A stretch of 64,000 nt of DNA, taken from Paramarasmius palmivorus (Eukaryota; Basidiomycota; Agaricomycetes; Agaricales; Marasmiaceae). The position numbers were made by a program, and so were the translations under genes. The number at the start of each line of letters is the position of its first letter. The stretch's first letter is position 1. The DNA lies in the NCBI GenBank assembly GCA_037176845.1, contig JAYKXP010000154.1, forward strand, positions 39,690 to 103,689, written 5' to 3'. Below are positions 22,283 to 33,654 of this stretch, piece after piece. The notes beneath the pieces were generated by a model. It had not been told where the DNA came from, made no database searches, and saw only the letters and a list, made by a program, of their open reading frames with translations.

Positions 22283-23341
22283 TCAGGAACCTTTCACCCT
22301 GTACAGCTTCTTCATCCTTCTGTCTGCACTCGGTGAGCGAGGAGAACGCAGGCTCAATGATCCCGATTTGTTCGTTCGTTGTAGTCCACGAGTTGTGCTC
22401 GACAACGGCTCTGCACTTTCAGCGATATCGAAATCGACAGGTAATGGTGGTTGCCTGGAGTCACGCTGTGTATGTCCACGTCGTGACTTTGACTTGGCAA
22501 AAGATTGTAGAATGACTCACAACAAACCGCGCTTTGCATAGCAGGTGCCCTGATTCTCGACTCCGTAGGAGTTTGACCTAGAGGTAGGCTATTTTCGCAA
22601 TACTAGTACACTTATATTCCAGTGGTGCATACCTCTTTAATATAGTAGATCCCATCGTAACGCAGCCTGTGGCGCAAAGCAGCCTCAGTAACCTTCACAG
22701 ACCAAATTTGACTGCCTACCCCGATTTTGGCGCCCACACAGAGCCTTTGACGTGCTCCCGAATCACTCGCACGGGCCTCACAAATCTACAAGACATCTGT
22801 GTATCGATGGTCATTCATCGTAAGGGTCGTGTGGCTCGTGTAGACTACCTTCATGGCCTTGTTGGATGGATTTTGCCATTCTTGATCGGAGACTTGTTGT
22901 CCTGTTTTCTGATCGCGCCCGCCTATACTTCCCAATAAGGTGAGATCTCCCGGGAACTTGATTGAACCACAGACCTTCGCCGGTATACCAACTTAGGTAT
23001 GAAATTAGAGCATGACTGCGTTCATATACACGGATAATTGCCGCACAAAGTATGACCTTTATCCTCGTCTTCATATCGACCTGCTCTACGAAGTGGACCA
23101 GAATAACGATCAGTTTGATTTTCGAAGACGTTACTCACAGAACCACGGAATAAGCTCCTTTTAGGCAGTTGCCGTGAATTCCCTTTCGTGGTGTCCCATG
23201 TACGCCTGATGCTCTCATCTCATCCCAATTCTTGAACGTTGTCCCTACAGGACAGCCGGGGATTGGTCCGAATTCTTGGTATCAACATTTGTTAGCTGCA
23301 TCAAATAACGTAGGCTGGTTCAACATACGACTTCGGGGCAT
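22283..23341 (-). CDS. SRA (YDG) domain protein, intact copy 1
   Basis: Nine exons on the minus strand: 23329-23341, 23139-23274, 23047-23085, 22975-22991, 22849-22922, 22720-22796, 22633-22666, 22521-22577 and 22283-22465. They total 630 nt (209 aa) with every phase matching. SRA hallmarks in order are FGPIPGCPVGTTFKNWDEM, GVHGTPRKGIHG, GAYSVVL, AGRYEDEDKGHTF (base-pocket loop), WYTGEGGRDQKTGQQVSDQE, RPVRVIREHVKGSVWAPKSG, LRYDGIYYIKE, SGHLLCKARF, then RQPPLPVD and a basic tail. Almost the whole protein is the domain. SRA domains recognise 5-methylcytosine or its derivatives; this would be a stand-alone reader (inference). It diverges head-to-head from the MSKR gene starting at 23853. Confidence 0.9.
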
Positions 23342-23852
23342 TTCTTCAAAGTGCAATTGTCCCTTGGCCTGTTTATATACTGGCAAGAGATAGAGTTTGA
23401 TGGCGATGTCAGCTGGAATGATGAAGACTAGGATGAAAATAATGGGTATTCACACGCGCTTCGTGTCTTAATAAAGCGAAACAAAGAGCCAGATGTCTTA
23501 TATGAAAACAGCCGCGTGATTGACCTCAAGATCTGGAGATTGTCAGAAACTGTAGGACAAGCACTGGCGCGACGGAAGAGGCTTAGGAACCAATTAGGAA
23601 CAATGGGAAGAGTCATCAGGACACGAGGTGGAGGTTTCGGAACTTGCCCGTTAGATGCCTCCCTTCACAGCTAGAAGTAGTGGGGCTACGTCTTGCATGG
23701 TCCAGCGGCGATGAATTGAATAGGGCGACTATCGCTGCAGAAGAAATGAACGATCATGTGAGGGTTCGGGTCAACATGGTTGTTGGGCGCTTATGCATGG
23801 TACCGATCAGAGGCAGTGCAATCAACCTTTTTTCTCACGTTCATTTTTTTAC
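23342..23852. promoter_or_regulatory. Divergent promoter region (SRA copy 1 / MSKR member 2)
   Basis: The 511 bp lie between two start codons pointing apart. A T-rich tract (TTTTTTTACATG at about 23844-23855) directly precedes the plus-strand start, as in other MSKR genes. No specific motif was identified. Confidence 0.4.
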
Positions 23853-26800
23853 ATGTCAAAACGTCCAGCGACGCCGTCTCGTCATCTACCCCCTTCGCCT
23901 CAGCGACGACGACTTGATGTCTCCCTGGAACAGGAGAATTCTTCGGAGACAGATGGACAAGCGGTTAACGAGATTTTGCGTGAACCAACTCAAGCAGATC
24001 GAGCAACTTTGGTGAGCTTTTCTTTTCGAACACCATTTGGAATGCGTTATTCTGCGTTACTAACGCCAGAATACTCTAGGGACACGTAGGATTCGCCAGA
24101 TTTGCGTCTAGTCCTGCTGTGTTTGGTGCTTCATCATGGACTGTGAGTCATGTTCTACAACCGCTCGAAGGCAAAGCTCAATTGGTCAGACACCCTCCAG
24201 GAATACCCCTACACCGTCTGTGTTCGGGCAGCTCTCGAATCCATTGCGGGACAAGGAAGCTATATCGCAATCCTCAAACGCTTTGCATGCTACCAATTCA
24301 ACGATAGACTTTACCAGTCTCAGCAACGAAGTTCGGTCTCAAAAAACGGCACTCGAACGGATCGTTTCCGAGAAGAAGAAGCGCGAGGACTCATTACGGG
24401 AGCTTCATATGAAGCTTGTTGCTCAAGCCAAATCGGAGCTCGAAAATGCTCGGAAAGAACGACAACTGCTCGAGAAGGATGTAGAAGGCCTCAAGGATGA
24501 AAAGAAGAGGCTAGCTGATGAAGTGGAGGCGCTAAGGTCCGGTACTGCCCTGAGAGACGAGGTGAAGAAGCTGGGTGAGAGGATGGGCGGGGAAATTAGG
24601 CTCCTCCGGGAAGAAGTTGGTATACTGAGGAGTGATTTTGCAATTTTCAGAGAAAGTCGATGTGGCCATCGCGAAGGTGCAATGGATGGTGTCAACGTGA
24701 CAGCATCGGCTGCTCCGTCTCCATCTCAAGGCACAGTCCCACCCACACAACCCGCACGTTCAGCTGCGATACATGCTGCATCCTCAACATCGGTAACCGA
24801 AGGGTCGCCTCCACGAGTACGTCTTTCGTCATTCATCCCACCTCCCTTTCTGAACATGGACCGGCCTAGACAACAGGCATCGAAAAGCCAACATCGGGAG
24901 CGACAGACTCGAATCCGACCTCAGGGCAACCAACGACATGCCCTAGTTTCCAAATGGCGAGTTTTGTCATGAATCACCATTGTTTCTCTTTCCCGCCACC
25001 CTTTCTTCATCATGCTGAAGTATTCCCTCGTAGACGGGGCCCGTAGCCGCCACCTCCTCAGCCTCAGCATTAGTGCAGCCTATAAGCTCGGCTACCCCGG
25101 TTAGCAATATCAATTCGCCTGCTAGGAACATGCCTAACCAAGAGTACCTTTAGGTTCCGAATAATGGGAACTCAACTCAACTTTCGGTGAACGCTTCGCA
25201 AGCCCCCCAGCTGCTGCCAAAACCCCAGGTTTTTCCCGTCGCCAATCCTGTGGTACGCTCCAACCTCTTCCTCAAGTTTTCACAGCTTTACGTCATAATA
25301 GCCTGTTTCAACCGCAGCCCCAGTCACTAACGCGCCGCAGGGTTCAACGGGTGATAGCGGGAATACTCGTTCTGTGGTACGTCTACACCCGCTTATTTAC
25401 CGACACCTAATGATGACATTCTTGTACCAGTCAGGTTTATCTCCTAAACCTAACGCCCTTCTTGCTGCAGTACGAATCACCGAGCATGCCCATTAAGTAA
25501 GGATCTGACCGTATCATTTAAGAACGCCCCTTCCGTTGTCACCATGCAGTCAAAGTCTTTGCCAACCGTGCTTTCAATCTCGGTCGGTACCCGTTGACTA
25601 TCCTCGTTTCTTCAGCTACTGATATTCCTCTCTCTATACAACTCAGCCTGCTAGCGTACCTATGAATGTCTCGTCAAGTGCTTCCACACCTCCATCACCA
25701 TTACCTGCAAGTGGTATAGCACTCACGAGCTCGCAACAACTCAGGGTCAACCCAATGTTCGGTAACTCTGGTGTGCCAAGGCCGACATCTTTCACTGCTG
25801 CTTCACCCAATGTAGCGTCCCCTGGATCAGCATTCCCGAGTTCCCAGCGGCCCAAAACAAACCCTATATTTGGTACTTTTGGTGCATCAGCACCGAGAAA
25901 TACGACGCCAATATCTTCTGGAATTGCTCCTCCTCTCGGGTTTGACGGGCTTGGTCAGGTCAGTATCACAATATATTACTTCCCCAGTGCATTAGCTAAT
26001 ATCCCCTTGACAGCTTGTTGTAAACAGTTCCCGAAACACATCTTCAGCAAGTTGTTCTACCTTCACCTCTTGTCCTTACTGACGTAGTGGTGTCATGTAG
26101 CCTGTCGAGACCCCGAACGCTCCTGGTGCCTCGGTAAGTGGTTACGAGTCCATACTTCACAATGCGCTCACGATTATATCTGTATCTAATAGGGATCTGA
26201 TAGTGGGTTGAGTAGTTCTCAGTCTGAAAGCATTGTCAAGAATACCACACCATCAACCCCAGCTGTACCAGCCACTGGTACCTCTCAAGGATTACCTAAT
26301 ACCAGCCATACAGCAACGGCAAGTGCATCGCTAAAATCCATTTACTACTACTCATAGAATGTATGCAGAAAAAGGCCGATACTTCACCCCCGTCATTTCC
26401 AACAGCCGCTCCTTCGTCGTTAGGCCAGCCTGGAACGTCGGTTAGTTTCTATTCTTATTGATGTCCCTCTACTTTTTGCTCACCAGCCAGTTGATGCAGA
26501 ACGATTCTCCGTCGTCGCTGACCTCAACGGTGAATAGCGCAAATGCAACGTCTACCACCCGGTCTGCACCAGCCACCCAGAATCGCTCTCCGGCTCCAAT
26601 ACCACCGGTAGGTCCTCCTTGTACATGGGTGTCGAGCGTTACTCAACAAACCTTCCTTAGGGTACAATACTGGGCGCAGCACCACAAGTCAAAATCATAC
26701 CGTCTACACAAGCGCCAGTCGCCCACGTTTCTGGGGTGAATTCTTCTTTACCTATTATCCTTGAAAACACCATTGACTGTTATACTTCTAGGCTATGACC

Positions 26801-27879
26801 CAGACTACCGGTTCTGTTCCGTCATACAGTCCTTCTAACGGAGCTTCAAGCGCTAGTTCTCAAATGCAGACCGCAAGATTTGTCGATCCGACTGGCACTC
26901 CTTCGATGGTTTGTCTCTCTAGAGCCCATTTCATTCACTTCTTTCGATGACATGTGTCCTTTTAGGGAGTATTTTCGAGTCATACTCTACCCCAGAAACC
27001 CATACTATCTCCCACAGTAAAGATGGAGAATGATTGAGGTTCCAACTTTAGTATGTTTCTCAGAACTGCTATGGAAATGTTATTTCTTTCTGATCCGTTA
27101 TATAGGATACACCTCCATCGCTCACGCAAACGACTGCAACTAGTCCGACTGTGAGCAGAATGATATGTCCTTTCACGCAGTGTTATGCTCATCCGGAGAT
27201 GGCTTAGCACTAGTCGCCAAACTCAAGGAGAAGCTACGACATCAAGTGCCCGTACCATTGCTCAGACCTCCACCTATCCGTTTAGCTTGACTCGTACCCA
27301 GATTGTTGCTGAGTCGAGCGGGTCTACTTCACCAGGACCTGTTTGGAGACCACGTGATGGTGATCAAGTAGGTGTTCAAGCTATATTTAGAGCTCAGGTC
27401 GTCTCAATTAAATATTGCAGAGAGAGAACGGCCGACGTCGCCGCCCAAATAGAAGAAGAGGGAAGAACAAGCAGCAGGATGGTGCCAGCGATACCACTAA
27501 TCTTGTTCGGCGGCCCGAAGCCAGCTTTCGCGAGAGTGGTGGCGGCCGTGGATCCAACTATCTGCATTCGCCTGGACGGGATGGTGACAGAAGTCCACTG
27601 CGGATACGACGGGCTGATCGTAACTATCTACGTTCGCCTGGATGGGAAAGCGAAGGGAGCCTACGAGGGGCACGATGGGATGGCCATAGCTATGCCTCCG
27701 GCTATTTGTATTCACCTTCATGGAGCGATCACCGTAGATGTTTGTATCCTTTCGACATCGGACTATTTTTTGTTCCAACTTCTTGTTCAGACGCCTACAT
27801 ACAGTACTATACATTCGGGCATTCATACATTATAATTCAACGCTATTTAGCGATTTCCGCTTTGTACAGTCTCATTTGA
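23853..27879 (+). CDS. 'MSKR' family giant modular protein: coiled coil, then serial phase-0 mini-exons (member 2)
   Basis: Unknown function; about 926 aa from 21 exons. Exons are 23853-24011, 24080-24142, 24190-24816, 24870-24956, 25034-25099, 25154-25252, 25302-25376, 25431-25469, 25550-25582, 25647-25958, 26014-26046, 26101-26133, 26193-26318, 26369-26440, 26500-26607, 26661-26735, 26792-26908, 26966-27016, 27106-27150, 27266-27367 and 27421-27879. All exon lengths are multiples of three, so all 20 introns are phase 0. Exon 1 is MSKRPATPSRHLPPSPQRRR. Exon 3 has a strong coiled coil (residues about 117-225). Later exons are Ser/Thr/Pro/Asn/Gln-rich with scattered FG motifs (NPMFGNSG, NPIFGTFGAS). 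The last is Arg-rich (NGRRRRPNRRRGKNK), then YLHSPGRDGD- and YLRSPGW-type repeats. Three introns use GC donors (24957, 26047, 26319). A few acceptors were ambiguous and the phase-0 choice was taken. Confidence 0.72.
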
Positions 27880-27896
27880 GTAGGTTTGTGATGTGG

Positions 27897-28976
27897 TCAA
27901 GGTCTGACCTCGTATGGCTTGAGGATGAGGGGGTCCGGAAGTGGCTCGGAGTCGGGTTGGGACTTATGGATCAAGAGCTTATCTCGAATTTGACCAACCG
28001 AAGATAGCCACCCGCCTTCGTCACGATTTACAGGTAGACATGGTACAGTGTCGGACGTAGTACCTGGTAGGATAAGTTGTCCGGGACACCTCTATAAACG
28101 TAGAGTCAATATTAATTCAGACAATATGCAAATACCAACTTCTAGCAATATCTGACACATTTTACAACCTATGTGATTCCGGGCCTGAGTATGTTTCAGT
28201 ATAGAACCAAAGTTAACGGGCTCAAACATACGCGTATAACTGTGTACAACCCTTCATACCGATAACTGTCGTAGACATGTCAGTCCAAAATGTAACTTTG
28301 GAGTACTAAAATGTACCCTTCTGGAGGTCCCCACTTCGAGTCCTTCCGAGTCAAGTGTTTCCGAATGACACGGACTGGCTGACCGGTACGCAAGGACGCC
28401 TTCAGTACGAGAAATATAAGAATGCATTGCATCTGAGCTTGACGTACTAATAGACTACCATTCGAATCGTTGCTCCATTCTTGATCATCACTCTGGTACC
28501 TTCTATGGCCACGGCCACCTGACAAACGTTTCTAGTAGTTTTAAAAGTAGTCGCCTATCCATGTATCCCGGGCCTGACCACTTACCTTCGCCCGTGTATA
28601 TTCTGAGCTAGAAAGTCAATGATATGATTACATGGCAAAAGTGACCACTTGACGCACATTTGCCAGCCATAGTCTTCGTCATCCTCATAGTCTCCTGACC
28701 TGTAAAAGGTATCTTCCCCACAGCTCTATTGTTAATCATCACAACGACACCCACAGTACAATAGAATAGGCTCCAGACTCCTTCAGACCATGGATTCCTC
28801 GTTGAGTTTTGCGTGGCATAAATCTATACGATATCGGAACACAGTTCCGACTGGGCAATGGTCAAGTTCACCGTACTCGTATTTGGTATTTCTAGACGTC
28901 TATCGTAAATAACTCCCATTTAAGATTCAATACAGGCCTACGCGGTAGTCTTGGGAGCGTCCGTTCGCTCGGACAT
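27897..28976 (-). pseudogene. SRA (YDG) domain protein gene, 13-nt deletion in exon 2
   Basis: Minus-strand exons are 28942-28976, 28755-28891, 28658-28699, 28586-28602, 28448-28518, 28317-28399, 28232-28265, 28140-28184 and 27897-28091. Hallmarks are YEYGELDHCPVGTVFRYRID, RGIHGLKESGAYSIVL, SGDYEDDEDYG, YTGEG, HRRYQSDDQEWSNDSN, GQPVRVIRKHLTRKDSKW, YRYEGLYTVIR, GCKMCQILLE and PGQLILPGTTSDT. Exon 2 is 137 nt where two paralogues have 150. The missing 13 nt (near 28814, between CHAKL and RGIHG) breaks the frame. The donor after exon 8 is a weak GTTGGT. The rest is open, so inactivation looks recent. Its stop lies 17 bp from the end of the convergent MSKR gene. Confidence 0.85.
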
Positions 28977-29340
28977 CTCGTGCTTGGGAAGATATAATGA
29001 GGGATGGATTTGAAGCGTCCAGAATTTATACTGATGACTGACAACAGAATGAGTCATTGTGAACCATTGATAGGAAATCAATATTCATATGTATGTATTA
29101 CCAAGCAAGGCTCTCATGAGAGTCATAACCGCGATTTGCGTTTGCTCGGCATGACCCTTTTCAGGTGAGCATCAAGCACTAGCCAATATCGTCAAGACAT
29201 ATGCTCATGGCGGTGATAGGAGTTACGGCTTTGACTGCTGGTGTGTATGATTGGCGGTACCGTATTCCTAGAACGGCGAGCGAAAATGAATCAGACAACT
29301 CAGCATTGTTTGGTACATACGATACAGAAAAGTTCCGAAA
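28977..29340. other. Intergenic between tandem SRA genes
   Basis: The 364 bp contain the upstream region of the broken SRA copy and the 3' flank of the intact one. Nothing else was recognised. Confidence 0.4.
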
Positions 29341-30538
29341 TCAAGTGACCTTTGACTTCCTCATTGACAGGCCCGTCGGGATTCTTGACCTTCCCCGCGC
29401 GATGTCAAATGATGAACGCGATTGAGGTAGACTGGAAGTTTCATCTCTTGGAATAGATGGAGGTTGAGAGGGTTCGGGTTCGGGTTCGACACGGGGCCTA
29501 GGAACTTCAGGTCGTGATACTAGGTCTGTGATGTTGTGAGGCACCTGCCAACCATCTTGATCAGGATTTATTGGGAGATGAGGTGTAGTCTCCGAAGTTG
29601 TACCTGGCAAGGGTACTTGTCCAGGAAGTCGCTAGCAACGTATTCAGTGAAAGGGCTAACCTTTATTCAGATGGGATAACAACACTTGCCTCCAACAGTA
29701 CCTGACACACCTTCCTACCCGACTTTCCGAGGTGAGTACGCATCTGTGGTGACAATCGTAATCTTTCAGTAGTGCATACGCGAATGATCAAGGCCAAACG
29801 TACACGTATTATCCGATAGAGGCCCTCATATCGATAGCTGTTATATCCGCCACATCAGACAAGTGTAAAACTTGCAGTAAAGAGGTTGAATCACCCCTGC
29901 GCAGGGCCCCATTTTGAGTTTTTCAGATGTTTCCTGATGACTCGTACAGGTTTATTGGAACTTAGGGACGCCTATGTGAGTAACCGGATGAGGGTCATTG
30001 TAAACGAAAGAGCGTCAGGTCATAGCGCACCAGCAAGCTGCTATTTGAATCGTTGCTCCATTGTTGATCATTGATCTGGTCCTTCCTGTCATCTCGGCCA
30101 CCTTTCCAACACTTCAATCTTAGGCTCGCAAGACCTCAAAACCACACTTGCCTTCGCCTGTATAAATGCTTTAACAGGTATAAGCGAATGCTCCGCCGAA
30201 CACGCATAGTGAACTCACATCTGCCACCCGTAATCCTCGTCGTCTTCATAGTCTGCCGACCTATTGATGATTCCCCTGTTCAACTGCGCGACAAGTCGGA
30301 ACACCAACACCACCTACAGCACAATAGAGTAGGCTCCATGGTCTCTCAGCCCGTGGATGCCGTGTTGGGTTCTTCCGTGAACACTGGCATTCCACAGGTG
30401 CAAGCGAGATTCGAATTCTCGCCCGACGGGGCAATCCGGGAGCTGACCATATTCATATTCTGCCCGGCTTTGCAATAGTCAATATGAGTAGGTAATTTAG
30501 CGATGGAGTTGAGCTTACAGGGTTTTTTCACCGCCCAT
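29341..30538 (-). CDS. SRA (YDG) domain protein, intact copy 2, with two GC-AG introns
   Basis: Minus-strand exons are 30519-30538, 30318-30467, 30219-30260, 30152-30168, 30031-30101, 29895-29971, 29804-29837, 29690-29743 and 29341-29631. They total 756 nt (251 aa) with all phases correct. Domain text in order is YEYGQLPDCPVGREFESRLH, HGIHGLRDHGAYSIVL, SADYEDDEDYG (pocket loop), YTGEG, GRDDRKDQINDQQWSNDSN, KPVRVIRKHLKNSKWGP, YRYEGLY, LGKSGRKVCQVLLE and RLPGQVPLPGTT. A Pro/Glu/Ser-rich tail of about 85 residues follows, absent from the shorter copy at 22.3 kb. The introns after exons 4 and 8 start with GCAAGT, the canonical GC donor. It is a probable reader of modified cytosine (inference from the family). 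It is the nearest relative of the broken copy just downstream, so the pair is a tandem duplication. Confidence 0.9.
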
Positions 30539-30803
30539 CCTTCAAAACGGTGATGGTGGTTGTCGATTAGAAAGGAAGTGCCAATAAGGGTCTCACACTG
30601 ATATGATAATCTAGTCAGGTGACGGAGGCCAGCCAATGGGAATCTATCTTCCCATGGCCCAATCTAGACCAGCCAGCATTATGTACAATAAGACCAGAAC
30701 ACCACTAGCCGTACACCGAAGCGCTGACCTGAATGTCAAGGCTACGTGAACTCTATGATATTCACAGGGCGAGAAACCACTTACTATCAACCAAACTCCA
30801 AGA
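30539..30803. other. Intergenic
   Basis: A short gap between the SRA gene and the upstream MSKR gene on the same strand. Nothing was recognised. Confidence 0.35.
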
Positions 30804-31931
30804 CTAGCTTTCAAGCTTAGGCTTGACATCTTCTCCCGGCTCGTCCTTCGCAATCAAGCCTCCAAGTCTCCGTCGTAGATCACCAATGTCTTGAACCACT
30901 CTCTGCTTCTCTCGCTTCATGCTCTCCAACTCGTCCTGCTCCTTTTCCCTTTGCCCACGCGTGCCTCGTAACTCTCCTTCTAAATTATCCTTCTCTGTTC
31001 GCAAAGCTTGCAACTTCTGCCTCTCCTCATCCGCTGCTACACGCTCGGCCCTCAGCTGGGCTTTCGTTTTATCCTTCTCCATCCCCAGCTTTCTCAACTC
31101 TTCTCTTTCACTAGCTAGTGCTCGCCGGGTTGCCTGCAACTCAGTCCCAGCCTTTACTCGCTCTCCTTTCAGCCTCGTAATATCAGCCTCCAGAACCTGA
31201 CGCGCTTCCTCCAGCTTGATCAGCTCATCTTTCTTCTCGTCCACTTCACGAATAAGATTTTCGGTCTGTGTAAGGCCATTATCTAACGCTCCTTTTATCT
31301 TCCCGGCCAAAATCATCGTGATAGTTCCGTACTCGGCGAGATCCTTTTGGAGCTGGGCCGTAGGATCTTTATCAAATGTCGACGGAGGAGCTGGGCTTGC
31401 TGATGCTCGATAAGACCCGCTGTCCATATGCAGACGTTCCAGAAGAGTCATCGTTTGTGATACACTTGTGGTTGGGGATGTCGAGTTCATGCTCTTGGAT
31501 GTATTATAAGCATGTATACCGTTGAGCAGTAAGAGGAGTGTGCATACCGAGGATAGACCGTGATTTGATGGTGTATTGGATGGCCCATTGAACGTGTCTA
31601 GATCCTGAGTAATTATCAGTACGAGGAATCGCAAAGAGCTGAAATAGTGAACTCGCATCTTCCATCGTAATCCTCTGGATCAATCCAAACGGCGTTTTCT
31701 GCTCCTGTTCAGACATCACTTTCTTAAAGATTTCTACCGCTGAAAGACAATACCTGACTACTACCACTTTCCGCACTACCGTTCAAAGAAGCGACCTGTA
31801 CCAGATCTGGAGTCAGAAGTTGAACCTATAAGGTATTGACGACAACGTACGGGAACTGATACATCATGATTCCAGCGCTGGGATGGAGGAGAAGGTGGAC
31901 GAGAGGAATCTGGTGCTGCACGCTTGAGCAT
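30804..31931 (-). CDS. 'MSKR' family coiled-coil protein (member 3)
   Basis: Five minus-strand exons: 31851-31931, 31754-31825, 31657-31704, 31548-31604 and 30804-31493. They total 948 nt (315 aa), again all phase 0. Exon 1 reads MLKRAAPDSSRPPSPPSQRW, matching the family start. Exons 2-4 are short Ser/Asn/Pro-rich modules, one with TPFGLIQ. The large last exon is a long, highly charged coiled coil (residues about 125-300; heptads in ADITRLKGERVKAGTELQA and EREELRKLGMEKDKTKAQLR), ending KDEPGEDVKPKLES. The intron after exon 3 is best explained by a GC donor (GCGAGT at 31656). The C-terminal TAFG block of members 1 and 4 is absent. Function is unknown. Confidence 0.72.
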
Positions 31932-32479
31932 TATGATGGCGGATGCAGTTCAAGGAGATGAATGGGGCGTGACTAACATTCCCTGAATCTTTTGATCTTT
32001 TCCACACAGATGCTTCTTGGCTGATACATCGAAAATGGAAACCCGAGTCGCACTAAAGACTCGTTAGCGGCGCAAGACAGAGTGAGCTGAAGCCATACCT
32101 TGTGTTGGCCTTACTCAACCCTTTGTGTACACTTCCCTCCGCCTTCATCCATCGAAAGTTCGTGCTCCATTTCCGTTCAAAATCGCCTGATTGTCCTTTG
32201 GTCATAGTAGCGATGCAATCATATCAAAAGATCGAGACAAGAATGAAGAATCGCTGGTGTTCTTGCCTGCTTGGGAGTTCATGATGGTGGTTGCTGACAA
32301 CGACGATGGTAAGCAGGCGCGTGCCCCCAAAGTCGGCCCTCGCGCTTTCCCACCATCGTCAAGCCCGACTTCCGACGTTTTTCGGAACTGTACAAGGATT
32401 GAGCACTATTACAAGTAATTACATATTGTGTTACATTCAAGTTTAAGCTATGTAGATCAAACTGATATAGAACCTGCGC
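31932..32479. other. Intergenic
   Basis: Upstream region of MSKR member 3 and 3' flank of the seven-TM gene. No further gene was supported. Confidence 0.35.
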
Positions 32480-33654
32480 TCATACACTGGCATCCGAAGA
32501 GTCCGTGGACTGATGCGTTTTGAGTTCGGAGAGCGGAGCTATTTCGTTCTCCAGCCGCATCCCCTGTTCCGCATCCCTCGTCCTCATAGTAAACCTCAGA
32601 TCAGTGGTGAACACAGTTTCACTATCTTCCCTCGACCAGGCCGTTCCTTTCGCAACGCGATACAGGATTAACAGCGGTGCGACGCCCTGTTGAGCAAATG
32701 TCAATACCGACTATTAGAAGGAAGAGAAGGGAGGTACTCACAGCGTATAAGGAAAATATCACGGAAAAGATCTCGTACACCGTGATCTCCATCGCAAGTA
32801 GCACCGCAAACACTATCCCAAAAACACCGAAAGGCAGCGAACTCTCCACAAAGATAGCCACGATCCCCGCATATTGTTGGGGCACCATGATATTGAGTTT
32901 TCGCAGTCTCCTTCGAGCCATGAGAAGGCGGATGCAGATGAGGGTGGTCAGGAGAAGGTTGAGCGCCGTGGAGAGACTAATGCCGGCTACCAAGAAGGTT
33001 GCAGAATTGGAATTGAAGACGGTGTTTCCAGCGCTTTGAACTAGGGTCATTATCGTCATAGCTGTTCACAATATCAGCTTCGGTGCATTGAGATAAATGA
33101 TATAGAGCTTTACCATTCGACGCGAGGAGCAGCAGGGTCGGAAGGATTATGATAGGTAGCTTGGATCCCCAAATGATATAGCATCGGTATATCTAACAGC
33201 CAGTCAGCGAAGGAACGAGTGGCAGGCTTATATTAAGCATACCGAAAGCCCATTAGCCATCCAACTGGTAACTTTGACAGAGACAATTCCCGCGTAGTTG
33301 TTCCAACCCTTTGATGCGTTACTGGAATACCACGCCATGGGGCCTCCAGGAAAATCTCGATGTACAATCCACATCATCCATCCGGCAAAAGCACTGGTAG
33401 CCACAACAATCGTTTGGGCAGCAAGGATGATGACGACGTAGGTGATGTAGAATATCTTTTGGTTTCGAGATTTTGAACGGTCGTGATACAAGAGATGAAT
33501 AGTGGTGAAAGAAAGGTACAACTCCGCCGCTGTTTGGTGAAGTCAGTATCGACTACTCGAGAAGATGATATAGCCATTGCTCACCGTAAATCATACCAGC
33601 GAGCATGTTTGCAAGGTAGAGACACTCCTCAAAGGTGCGAGCTGGGTCGGCCAT
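32480..33654 (-). CDS. Seven-transmembrane fungal membrane protein
   Basis: Exons 33585-33654, 33243-33529, 33114-33192, 32742-33061 and 32480-32686 give 963 nt (320 aa) in phase. The start MADPARTFEECLYLANMLAG lies after possible upstream non-coding exons. Hydrophobic segments are visible around YVVIILAAQTIVVATSAF, LPIIILPTLLLLASNA, FLVAGISLSTALNLLLTTLI, QQYAGIVAIFVESSLPFGV and YEIFSVIFSLYAVSTSLL-type text, and RCYIIWGSK sits between helices. The soluble tail (SREDSETVFTTDLRFTMRTR) is cytoplasmic. It resembles a large basidiomycete-specific 7-TM family without known ligand; no rhodopsin- or pheromone-receptor motif was recognised. Confidence 0.8.

Noticed and set aside
25000..27900. Many short ORFs treated as separate small genes
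   Set aside because: They chain as phase-0 exons of one gene with consistent splice sites and similar composition.
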